Part shown: in pieces, positions 26,191 through 34,557 of the stretch
Layout of the letters: the number at the start of each line of letters is the position of its first letter
Numbering within the stretch: the stretch's first letter is position 1
Origin: Acidobacteriota bacterium
GTDB taxonomy: Bacteria > Acidobacteriota > Blastocatellia > Pyrinomonadales > Pyrinomonadaceae
Assembly: GCA_019639155.1 (NCBI GenBank)
Contig: JAHBSJ010000008.1
Span: 184,043-248,042, forward strand
DNA length: 64,000 bases
Reading direction: 5' to 3'
The notes under the pieces: generated by a model
What the model was told of the DNA's origin: nothing
Seen by the model: only the letters and a program-made list of their open reading frames with translations
Database searches by the model: none
Translations under genes and position numbers: made by a program

Positions 26191-26934
26191 CTATCTTCCG
26201 TCGCCGGGCCTGTTCGCTGCTCCTGCAGGCGGACGCGGGCCTATTCTGGGAGTACCGGCCGGAGCTGCGCCATTTGCGGGCGGCCGGTTCGCGGCCGGTG
26301 TGCGGTTCGGTGTCGGATCCGGTGAGTCGTCCTCGACCGGCGAAGGCCGCGGGGTCGGCGTCGGGCTCGGTTTTGGCGAAGGCGTAGCTGTCGGCGACGG
26401 CCGCATATTCGCGTTGGTGTTCAGATTCAAGTTCAAGTTCAAAGGCGGCAAATTATAGTTGGTATTAAGGTTCGCATTGAAATTGAAATTTGAATCAAAT
26501 GCCAGATTTGTATTCAAATTTGTATTCTGATTTGCCAAATTAGCGTTCGTGTTCACGTTTAGATTCGTTGCCGGCGAACCTTGAAAGAGCCAAAAAAGCA
26601 TCGCACCCAGCCCGACAGCTGCAAGCGTCCCGATGACCGTTAACACTACGGTTTTCGTCGTATTGGGCGGCGGCGGCGGCGGCGGATAATACGAACGCTG
26701 CTGTGCCTGTCGGACGTTCTGCTCTCGGTATTGCTGCTCAGTCGGCACAACTATTCTCTCTCTCGGCTGCGAAGCCGTAGCGTCCGGCCGCGGCCGGATC
26801 ACAGTTTCCTGCCCGAGGTCGTCATCCGCCGCATCGATGAAATTCGGCTCTTCGATCAACTCTGTGCCGTCGATAGTGCAGTATTTGATTATCTCTTCGT
26901 CAAAGCGGGCGTTGCATTTCGGGCAATATCTCAT
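26191..26934 (-). CDS. Zinc-ribbon, single-TM protein with Asn-rich repeats
   Basis: The start MRYCPKCNARFDEE at 26934 places a zinc ribbon (CPKC, then YCTIDG) at the very N-terminus. A membrane helix follows near residue 105-125 (VVLTVIGTLAAVGLGAMLFW). The outer part begins with an Asn-Leu-rich repeat (NLNVNTNANLANQNTNLN) of about 60 residues and continues as a Pro/Ser/Thr-rich tail. The layout predicts a cytoplasmic ribbon and an extended extracytoplasmic low-complexity arm. Similar proteins are common in this bacterial group; the function is unknown. It may use the palindrome at 27020. Confidence 0.8.
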   Translation of the reverse strand: MRYCPKCNARFDEEIIKYCTIDGTELIEEPNFIDAADDDLGQETVIRPRPDATASQPRERIVVPTEQQYREQNVRQAQQRSYYPPPPPPPNTTKTVVLTVIGTLAAVGLGAMLFWLFQGSPATNLNVNTNANLANQNTNLNTNLAFDSNFNFNANLNTNYNLPPLNLNLNLNTNANMRPSPTATPSPKPSPTPTPRPSPVEDDSPDPTPNRTPAANRPPANGAAPAGTPRIGPRPPAGAANRPGDGR

Positions 26935-27019
26935 AGTCTTTACACACAAAAATCACCTTATCCTAACACGTTTTTCTTGACGAAACATAAACCTCTGATG
27001 GCGGTAGAGGCCGATAACG

Positions 27020-27036
27020 AACGTTAAGTTAACGTT
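27020..27036. promoter_or_regulatory. Perfect 17-bp palindrome in a divergent region
   Basis: AACGTTAA and TTAACGTT flank a single G (8+1+8). It sits between the divergent zinc-ribbon gene (start 26934) and the DUF4912 gene (start 27108), the typical place for an operator. No T-run follows on either strand, so it is not a terminator. Confidence 0.6.
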
Positions 27037-27107
27037 ACTCGGAGATCGTCAGGGTTGTAACTCAATGCCCAAAAATCGCATACTGTTAGTTTGCCGAGTA
27101 GAAGGTT

Positions 27108-28406
27108 ATGCCGACTGTAGAGAAGAAGAGAACAAAGACGACAACGCGAAAGGCCAAGATCGCGGCCGCTGAAGCTCCGATCGATCCGTTTGCCGAGGCC
27201 GTAGATGCGGTAGAAGCGAAAGCCGCCGCGCCGAAGAAAACGCCCGCAGCGAAAAAGTCTCGTGCGAAAAAGCCGGTTATCGAGGCAACAGCAGGTTTCG
27301 ATGCATTTGCCGAGCCCGCTGTAGAAAGTTCGCCGGTCAAAAAGAGCGCGGTTCGCAAGAAAAAGGCAGAGACGGCGGCAGTTGAACCAGTCGACGCCAA
27401 ATCGGCACCCAAAAAACGCAAGATCGCGGTCCGCAAAAAAGCGTCCGAGACCGTTTCGGCAGTTGCTGTGGCCGAGGAAACCGCCGTAATTGACGCAACC
27501 GCGGAAATTGCCCGCAAGGAGCCTGAGGTCGAGCTTTCGCCTGTTTTCAAAGCGTTGGCGAATGTTGAGCTGCCCGAACTCGAACGCGAGAACCGTGCGC
27601 AGCTGCTGATGCAGTCGCCGACGCGGCTTTATTTCTATTGGTCGATCCGCGAAAATCCGTGGCAGCGTCTGCGTGCGATATTCGGCGACGACCTCGGCAG
27701 CTATCGGCTCGTCCTCAAACTGAAAGACCTGAAACGCGGCACGGAAGAAATTTTCCCTTGCGACGCGGAAGGCAATTGGTGGTTCAACGTCGAGCCCGAC
27801 GGCGAATACGAGGCCGAGATCGGCTTCTATGCCGTCAACCGGCCTTATTTCCGCATTCTGTATTCGAACGCCGTCACGACGCCGCGACGCAGCCCCAGCC
27901 CGCGGCCCGCTAGCGATGCAAAATGGACGGTTTCGGCAAACAAATTTGCCGAGGTGCTGGATATGTCGGGCTTTACGCGTGACGCTTACGACGTTGCGCT
28001 TGCCGGCGACGATCCGGTTACCGCAGACAATGCGACGCACATTGCATTTTCGAATTTCGTCGATACAAGCGAGTTCGCTCTGAACGGGATCTCGGCAGAA
28101 GACATCCGCTACGCTATGATCGCCATCGCCGCGGGACGTACGCTCGAAGAACTCCGTTGGCGTATCGGTCCCGCACTTTTCGCGATACTGCAGGAAAACG
28201 CTGAAAATCTTGCCGCCGAGAATGCACGAAAAGCCCTGGGCGAGTATTTCGACATCGACGAAAGCGAATGGACAGAGGAAGAATTCTCGTCAGCCGTTTA
28301 CGGCGCCAGTGTGGTCAATTTTCCGCGGACTCTTAAACGCCGCTCGATCAAGTCCGCAATGTCGCCGCGGTATAATCCGTTCAGTTCGTTTGCCCTCAAA
28401 AGCTAA
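27108..28406 (+). CDS. DUF4912 protein
   Basis: 432 residues. The first 145 are a low-complexity Lys/Ala/Pro tail (AKIAAAEAPIDPFAEAVD, PKKTPAAKKSRAKKP), probably disordered. The DUF4912 domain starts near residue 150 with RAQLLMQSPTRLYFYWSIRE and contains SYRLVLKLKDLKRGTEEIF and WWFNVEPDGEYEAEIGFY. DUF4912 proteins often sit next to GH57 or GH13 genes and are thought to be carbohydrate-binding-like; the GH57 gene lies downstream, separated here only by a toxin-antitoxin pair. An AGAAGG ribosome-binding site precedes the start. Confidence 0.85.
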   Translation: MPTVEKKRTKTTTRKAKIAAAEAPIDPFAEAVDAVEAKAAAPKKTPAAKKSRAKKPVIEATAGFDAFAEPAVESSPVKKSAVRKKKAETAAVEPVDAKSAPKKRKIAVRKKASETVSAVAVAEETAVIDATAEIARKEPEVELSPVFKALANVELPELERENRAQLLMQSPTRLYFYWSIRENPWQRLRAIFGDDLGSYRLVLKLKDLKRGTEEIFPCDAEGNWWFNVEPDGEYEAEIGFYAVNRPYFRILYSNAVTTPRRSPSPRPASDAKWTVSANKFAEVLDMSGFTRDAYDVALAGDDPVTADNATHIAFSNFVDTSEFALNGISAEDIRYAMIAIAAGRTLEELRWRIGPALFAILQENAENLAAENARKALGEYFDIDESEWTEEEFSSAVYGASVVNFPRTLKRRSIKSAMSPRYNPFSSFALKS

Positions 28407-28452
28407 GTTTCTCAACGCCCGGCTGCCGGATGGTGCTAGAATGGTAGGCGTT

Positions 28453-28671
28453 ATGGAAACGATAGAGATCCCGAAAACCGAATACCTGCGTCTAAAAGAC
28501 GAATTGGCAATGTTAAAGGACAACGAACTCCTCGAACGTGTCAACAAGCTCGTGGACTACCTTTATCAGGATAAATACGGACTCTACATGGGCGAGTACA
28601 CAGATGACCTGACAGAGCAGGCGGTTGATAGTTCATGGGAGGACGAACCGAGTGAGTGGGACAAATTATAA
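28453..28671 (+). CDS. MazE-like antitoxin candidate
   Basis: A 72-residue protein starting METIEIPKTEYLRLKDELA, with a leucine-rich helix (LAMLKDNELLERVNKLVDYL) and an acidic C-terminus (EDEPSEWDKL). The ATG at 28441 would add four residues. Its 3' end overlaps the MazF-like gene by 20 bases. The identification as antitoxin rests mainly on that position and the acidic tail expected to fill the toxin groove; the DNA-binding part is not a recognised class. Confidence 0.7.
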   Translation: METIEIPKTEYLRLKDELAMLKDNELLERVNKLVDYLYQDKYGLYMGEYTDDLTEQAVDSSWEDEPSEWDKL

Positions 28672-29008
28672 GCAAAAAGAGATCGTCCTTGTTCCGTTTC
28701 CATATTCGGACCTTAGCAGCTCAAAACGAAGGCCCGTCCTAATAGTCTCTAACGATCGCTATAATCAACGCTTCGATGATGTTGTTGTTTGCGTGATAAC
28801 CACAAATCTGCGCAAAGACGAATATTCCGTTGAACTTGAGGGTGATGACCTCGAGATCGGCGTTCTGCCCGAAAGCTCGGTGGTAAAGGCACACAAGCTT
28901 TTTACCATTCACCAAGACAAGATCGTAAAGAAATTTAGTGTCGTCAAAGATGATTACTTTGATAAGGTTGCTGATAAAATAAAGCTTCTGATCAAAGGCA
29001 GCAGCTAA
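28652..29008 (+). CDS. MazF/PemK-like toxin
   Basis: The start is GTG at 28652, chosen because GGGAGGA lies nine bases upstream; the frame opens earlier but within the antitoxin gene. The protein has the MazF beta-barrel boxes: KQKEIVLVPFPYSDLSSSK, RRPVLIVSND, then VVVCVITTNLRK, with the downstream strand ESSVVKAHKLFTIHQDKIVKK. MazF proteins are sequence-specific mRNA interferases. It ends nine bases before the GH57 start, so the pair sits inside the DUF4912-GH57 neighbourhood. Confidence 0.88.
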   Translation: MSGTNYKQKEIVLVPFPYSDLSSSKRRPVLIVSNDRYNQRFDDVVVCVITTNLRKDEYSVELEGDDLEIGVLPESSVVKAHKLFTIHQDKIVKKFSVVKDDYFDKVADKIKLLIKGSS

Positions 29009-29017
29009 TTCGACACT

Positions 29018-30709
29018 ATGCCGAGCGGTTATTTCAGCCTGATACTCCATGCGCACCTGCCTTTTGTCAGGCACCCCGAATATCCCGAATTTCTAGAAGA
29101 AGACTGGCTTTACGAGGCGATAACCGAGGTTTATCTGCCGCTGATATTTATCTTTCAGTCGCTGCACGAAGCAGGTGCGACGCCGCGTCTTGCGATGAAC
29201 GTCTCGCCGCCGCTGTGCGAAATGCTGGCCGATCCGCTGCTGCAGACGCGATACACGCGGCATCTGGAAAACCTGATCGAACTCGCCGAAAAAGAGGAGC
29301 ACCGCACACGCACGAAAGACCGCGAGTTTCACGACGCAGCGAAGATGTACGTCGATAACCTGACCGCGTCGCTTCACCTGTGGAATGACCGCTACAACCG
29401 AAATCTGATCAACGCTTTCCGCGAGCTGCAGGACGAAGGCGTGCTGGAGATAATCACCTGCTGTGCGACGCACGGTTTTCTGCCGCTGATCTCGACACAA
29501 GAATCCCGCCGCGCACAGATCGCGATCGCCGTTACGAATTACAAAAAACATTTCGGACGGCAGCCGCGGGGCATTTGGCTGGCGGAATGCGCGTATGAGC
29601 CCGGCGTCGAGGACCTGCTGAAAGAAGCCGGTATCGAATACTTCATTTCAGATACGCACGCTATTCTTTACGGCGATCCGCGGCCGCGTTACGGCGTTCA
29701 CGCACCGGTCGTGTGTCCGAACGGAACGGCTGTTTTCGCACGCGACGTCGAAACGAGCCAACAGGTCTGGTCGGCTGAGATCGGCTATCCCGGAAATGAC
29801 GTTTATCGCGAGTTTTACCGCGACATCGGCTGGGACGCTCCGATGGAATTCCTGCGGCCGCATCTGCATTCGGACTGCGAACGCCGGCACCTCGGGCTGA
29901 AATATCACCGCATCACCGGCCGCGACGTCCCGCAGCAGATGAAGCAGCCGTACATTCCGTCGCTTGCCCGCGAAAAAGCCGCCGAGAACGCAGGCCATTT
30001 CGTCGGCGAACGCATACGTCAGGCGATCGCTCTGCGGCAGACCTTCGAAGGCCATCCGCCGCTCGTAGTTTCGCCATACGATGCCGAGCTTTACGGGCAT
30101 TGGTGGTTCGAAGGGCCGCAGTTCCTGGACTTCTTTTTTAAGAAGATTCATTTCGACCAGAACGAGATCGAATGCATCACGCCCGGCGATTTTCTGGATT
30201 CCGGTCTGCCAATACAGGTGCAGCAGCCGACCGCGTCGAGCTGGGGCGAGAGCGGCTATTACAAGGTCTGGATCAACGAGAACAATTCGTGGATGTATCC
30301 GTATCAGCACGACGCCGAGCGGCGTATGACCGCCGCAGTTGAGAGTGTAGAGGCCGGAGTAAAGAGCCGGGATAACGTTTCCGACTCTCGACTCCCGAAT
30401 CTCGACGGCCGACTCCTTTCCCAAATGGCCCGCGAACTCCTCCTGGCACAGTCCTCCGACTGGGCATTCCAGATATATCAGGGCACGACGGTGCAGTATT
30501 CATCACGCCGTTTCCAGTCGCACATCCAACGCTTTAACATGCTCGCCGAAATGCTCGATCCAAAAAGCTCCCCTCCTTACGAAGGAGGGGTGGCACCCGC
30601 TTCGGGTGACGGGGTGGTTCTCTCGCCCGAACAACTCGACCTGCTGTCCGAAATAGAATCCCGCGACAACATCTTCGCCGAGATCGATTATCGGATCTAT
30701 TGCACTTAA
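29018..30709 (+). CDS. GH57 family glucan branching-type enzyme
   Basis: The GH57 opening LILHAHLPFVRHPE, the nucleophile Glu in IWLAECAYEPG and the catalytic Asp in SPYDAELYGHWWFEG are complete, and the DUF1957-type C-terminal region ELLLAQSSDWAFQIYQGTT is present. This subgroup makes alpha-1,6 branches in glycogen. The protein is 563 residues, longer than usual because of two inserts: a heptamer-derived loop (SDSRLPNLDGRL) before the C-terminal region and a palindrome-derived loop (KSSPPYEGGVAPASGDG) near the end. Both lie between helices. The gene probably acts with malQ in glycogen metabolism. Confidence 0.92.
   Translation: MPSGYFSLILHAHLPFVRHPEYPEFLEEDWLYEAITEVYLPLIFIFQSLHEAGATPRLAMNVSPPLCEMLADPLLQTRYTRHLENLIELAEKEEHRTRTKDREFHDAAKMYVDNLTASLHLWNDRYNRNLINAFRELQDEGVLEIITCCATHGFLPLISTQESRRAQIAIAVTNYKKHFGRQPRGIWLAECAYEPGVEDLLKEAGIEYFISDTHAILYGDPRPRYGVHAPVVCPNGTAVFARDVETSQQVWSAEIGYPGNDVYREFYRDIGWDAPMEFLRPHLHSDCERRHLGLKYHRITGRDVPQQMKQPYIPSLAREKAAENAGHFVGERIRQAIALRQTFEGHPPLVVSPYDAELYGHWWFEGPQFLDFFFKKIHFDQNEIECITPGDFLDSGLPIQVQQPTASSWGESGYYKVWINENNSWMYPYQHDAERRMTAAVESVEAGVKSRDNVSDSRLPNLDGRLLSQMARELLLAQSSDWAFQIYQGTTVQYSSRRFQSHIQRFNMLAEMLDPKSSPPYEGGVAPASGDGVVLSPEQLDLLSEIESRDNIFAEIDYRIYCT
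30381..30415 (+). repeat. Heptamer tandem array inside the GH57 gene
   Basis: Five 7-bp units of the form (C/T)CGA(C/A)(T/G)(C/G) occupy a surface loop of the coding sequence (SDSRLPNLDG). Their phase and length (35 bp) equal those of the array inside carA. Confidence 0.75.
30567..30618 (+). repeat. Palindromic repeat element inside the GH57 gene
   Basis: Two hairpins in tandem: a 9-bp perfect stem (30570-30578 with 30582-30590) and a 6-bp perfect stem (30594-30599 with 30603-30608). Together with the trailing GACGGGGTGG it resembles the double-stem interspersed repeats seen in many genomes. It is read through in frame as about 17 residues of the enzyme. Confidence 0.75.
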
Positions 30710-30722
30710 TTGTGTGTCTTTA

Positions 30723-31009
30723 TTACTTATTTAACTCAAAGATCACATATACCTTTTCTTCGATATCGATCTGACCCAAAGCAAAAGTGACTTGGCTACT
30801 GTAAAGGTCTTTGCTGAGCGTGTATCATTTGTTCGTTTTGCAGCGGACAGATCCTTGTCAGCCGTGACCACTTCAAAGGTAAATACTACTTGATCTGGCG
30901 AAACACTCATTTTGGCTTCACCAACGACAGATATCGACGGACGGGCGTTTTGGGAAAATGCTGCTGTGACGCAATGCGCCAAAAATAGAAAGGGAATTAG
31001 TTTTTTCAC
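30723..31009 (-). pseudogene. SIMPL-domain (DUF541) gene remnant
   Basis: Begins with GTG at 31009 behind AAGGAG and encodes a signal peptide (IPFLFLAHCVTAAFS) and the first strands of a SIMPL domain (ISVVGEAKMSVSPDQVVFTF). After KSLL the frame breaks; the continuation ALGQIDIEEKVYVIFEL is found in the next frame and stops at 30723. Only about one third of the normal length remains. An intact member lies at 43727. The start signals look unspoiled, so the loss seems recent. Confidence 0.75.
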
Positions 31010-31103
31010 TACATGCTCCTTATTTTTTTAAGGTTAGTAGCGCAAGATGCAGGTATGGTTGTTTTCGGCCTTTTCGGTTGATACGCGGCGGAAACTGCTG
31101 CAA

Positions 31104-31131
31104 TTCGCAATTCCTGCGAATTCCGTATAAT
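31104..31131 (+). promoter_or_regulatory. hicBA promoter and operator
   Basis: TTCGCA (31104-31109) and TGCGAA (31115-31120) form a 6-bp inverted repeat that includes a -35-like hexamer; a consensus -10 TATAAT lies at 31126-31131 (16-bp spacer). A repressor such as HicB bound to the dyad would block the promoter. The gene starts 20 bases downstream. Confidence 0.65.
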
Positions 31132-31150
31132 TTATGCTAATATTCCCAAT

Positions 31151-31375
31151 ATGGACTCACTTAAACTGGTCATCGAAAGGCACTCTGACGGCTTTATTTC
31201 ATATCCTTTGGGATTTAAAGGGGTTGTCGTCGGGCAGGGCGATACTTACGAAGAAGCTTTGGCTGATGTGAGGTCTGCGATCAATTTTCACATTGAGACA
31301 TTTGGCATGGATGCTTTTGAAAGCGATTCACCGGTTCTCGAAGCCTTTATCGCTGAGACACGACTTGCCGCATAA
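31151..31375 (+). CDS. hicB: HicB-type antitoxin
   Basis: A compact 74-residue HicB: LKLVIERHSDGFISYPLGFKG, then the hallmark VVGQGDTYEEALADVRSAINFHIETFG. It keeps the partial RNase H-like fold but has no C-terminal ribbon-helix-helix, so its DNA binding is uncertain. The stop codon overlaps the hicA start by one base, and the palindromic promoter lies upstream. Confidence 0.88.
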   Translation: MDSLKLVIERHSDGFISYPLGFKGVVVGQGDTYEEALADVRSAINFHIETFGMDAFESDSPVLEAFIAETRLAA

Positions 31376-31608
31376 TGTCGAGATTTCCGGTTGATGCTCC
31401 CAAGCAGAAAGTCGTCCGTGCACTTGAACGGCTTGGTTTCGTCATCGTCCGCGAAAGAGAACACATCGCGATGGTGCGTGAAAACGAAGACGGCACACGC
31501 ACACCGTTGACAATGCCCAACCACTCCCTCATAAAATCATCCACACTCCGAGCGATCTGCACTCAAGCCGGCATTTCGCGCGATGAATTTCTAAAGGCTT
31601 ATCAATAA
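31375..31608 (+). CDS. hicA: HicA-type toxin
   Basis: A 77-residue dsRBD-like mRNA interferase. The conserved opening is DAPKQKVVRALERLGFVIV and the catalytic region REREHIAMVRENEDG carries the family's catalytic His; LTMPNHSLIKSSTLRAICTQAGI is also typical. It is cotranscribed with and translationally coupled to hicB. Confidence 0.9.
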   Translation: MSRFPVDAPKQKVVRALERLGFVIVREREHIAMVRENEDGTRTPLTMPNHSLIKSSTLRAICTQAGISRDEFLKAYQ

Positions 31609-31693
31609 AACTATTAGCTAACTTCACTCTGAATTTGCCTAATTTACTGCATAAAGTTATTTTTATAGTTTTGATTTTCTCGGAGAAGAAACA

Positions 31694-33010
<1,317 letters not shown>

Positions 33011-33032
33011 CAGCCCCGCTATCCACCTTGAA

Positions 33033-33075
33033 CAGCCCGCCTGCGATAGACCGCGTGCGGGCTGTGATCTTTTTT
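33033..33075 (+). terminator. Terminator of ino1
   Basis: CAGCCCGC (33033-33040) pairs with GCGGGCTG (33057-33064) and is followed by a T-rich stretch ending in six T residues at 33070-33075. Confidence 0.85.
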
Positions 33076-33326
33076 GACAGGCGGTGCGAGATAACGAGAT
33101 TCGCCTGTTTTCCTATTGCACGAGCCTCGGATGTGTGCTAATTGTAATTTCGTCGGGGGCCTTCATACCCGCGGCCGTCATCTGGACGTGAGTCTCCCGC
33201 GTTCCAAAGTCCAGCCAACGATACATGTTTTGAAAACATCTTTAGTGTCAGCCGCTCGCGTCCCTCCTGCGAAAGGCTGGCGAGGTTTAGGTCAACAGAA
33301 GTTCTGACGAGCAATATTTACTAGCG
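33076..33326. other. Intergenic region with one perfect palindrome
   Basis: No gene that I can support. ATGTTTT and AAAACAT around a central G form a perfect 7+1+7 palindrome at 33225-33239, a possible operator for the AAA+ gene starting at 33327. A small open frame at 33116-33307 with one CxxC lacks a ribosome-binding site and looks like a chance frame. Confidence 0.5.
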
Positions 33327-34538
33327 ATGAAACAGGATACGGCCAAATCAAAACAAATGAGCGGAAAGGGCATATTGCTCGATCCGGACAGAAAGAGTCC
33401 GCGTGCAGCCGAATTTGAGGGAAAGCTCTCTGAGCTGATCGTCGGCCAGGAACGCGCCGTCAGGCGTATGAGCGGGCTGTTCCAAATATATCTCGCGGGC
33501 ATGAACAACCCGTCGAGGCCGCTCGGTACTATGCTGTTCCTCGGTCCGACCGGCTCGGGAAAAACGCGCGTCGTCGAGGCCGCATCCGAGGTTTTGTTCA
33601 ACGATCCGCATGCCGTTGTAAAGATCGACTGCGCGGAATTTCAGCATTCGCACGAGATCGCGAAACTGATCGGTTCGCCGCCGGGATACCTCGGCCACCG
33701 CGAAACGTCGCCGATGCTGACGCAGGAAAATCTGGACAAGGCACATACGGAGGACACTAAGCTTACGTTCGTCCTATTTGACGAGATAGAGAAAGCGTCG
33801 GACTCGCTCTGGCAGCTTTTGCTGGGAATTCTCGATAAGGCAACGCTGACGCTTGGCGACAACCGTCGGGTGGATTTTTCGAAAACGCTTGTCATCATGA
33901 CCTCGAACCTCGGTGCCCGCGAGATGTCTGAAATGATATCCGGCGGCATCGGTTTCGCTCCGACAAAGACCGATCAGACAAAAGAAGATAACGAGATCGA
34001 TACGAAGATATACCGCACCGCGCTCGAGGCTGCAAAACGAAAGTTTTCGCCGGAGTTCATGAACCGCATCGACAAGGTCGTCGTTTTCCGCAGCCTGAAA
34101 GAGCACCATCTGCGGCAGATACTGAACATAGAGCTGCGATCGGTTCAGGACAGGATCACAGAATCCGCGGGGACGAAGTTCGTTTTCGAATGTACGGATG
34201 CAGCGAAGGAATTCCTGCTCGGCGAAGGCATCGACCTAAAATACGGCGCAAGGCATCTCAAGCGTGCTATTGAAAGATTCCTCGTTTATCCGCTGTCGAA
34301 TCTCGTCGCGACCGAGCAGGTGGAGACCGGCGACCTTGTGATGATCGACTACGACGGAGAACGCGAATCGCTGACGTTTACGAAACAGGCCGGCAAAATG
34401 ATCGTGGCCGAGGTTGGCGAACCGAAAGATGATTCGCCCGAACCGCTGGTCAGTGCAGACGGGGTCGGCCTGCCGCTGCCTCAGGTGCAGGCGGCACCGC
34501 AATTGAGCAGATCGAAAGGGGAAGATTCCGGAGAATAG
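33327..34538 (+). CDS. Single-ring AAA+ ATPase, ClpB/ClpC D2-like
   Basis: Only one AAA+ module of the Clp D2 class is present, preceded by 40 residues and followed by the D2 small domain. Walker A GPTGSGKT (73-80), pore loop GYLG (120-123), Walker B VLFDEIEK (149-156), a sensor-1 TSN, an Arg-finger FMNRID and a sensor-2 GARHLKR are intact. No ClpX zinc finger or ClpP-binding IGF-type loop is seen, and there is no ClpB/ClpC N-domain or D1. It is probably a protein unfoldase or remodeller acting alone. A GCN4-like acidic-rich tail ends the protein. It is flanked by terminators, so it is monocistronic. Confidence 0.9.
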   Translation: MKQDTAKSKQMSGKGILLDPDRKSPRAAEFEGKLSELIVGQERAVRRMSGLFQIYLAGMNNPSRPLGTMLFLGPTGSGKTRVVEAASEVLFNDPHAVVKIDCAEFQHSHEIAKLIGSPPGYLGHRETSPMLTQENLDKAHTEDTKLTFVLFDEIEKASDSLWQLLLGILDKATLTLGDNRRVDFSKTLVIMTSNLGAREMSEMISGGIGFAPTKTDQTKEDNEIDTKIYRTALEAAKRKFSPEFMNRIDKVVVFRSLKEHHLRQILNIELRSVQDRITESAGTKFVFECTDAAKEFLLGEGIDLKYGARHLKRAIERFLVYPLSNLVATEQVETGDLVMIDYDGERESLTFTKQAGKMIVAEVGEPKDDSPEPLVSADGVGLPLPQVQAAPQLSRSKGEDSGE

Positions 34539-34557
34539 TTCGTCTTCGATAAATGAT

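Noticed and set aside
27024..28040. 338-codon open frame opposite the DUF4912 gene
   Set aside because: The plus-strand protein has a recognisable domain; the antisense product is low-complexity Arg/Cys/Phe-rich sequence typical of antisense of a Lys/Ala-rich gene.
33116..33307. Small CxxC open frame before the AAA+ gene
   Set aside because: No ribosome-binding site, no homology I can recognise and composition unlike coding sequence.
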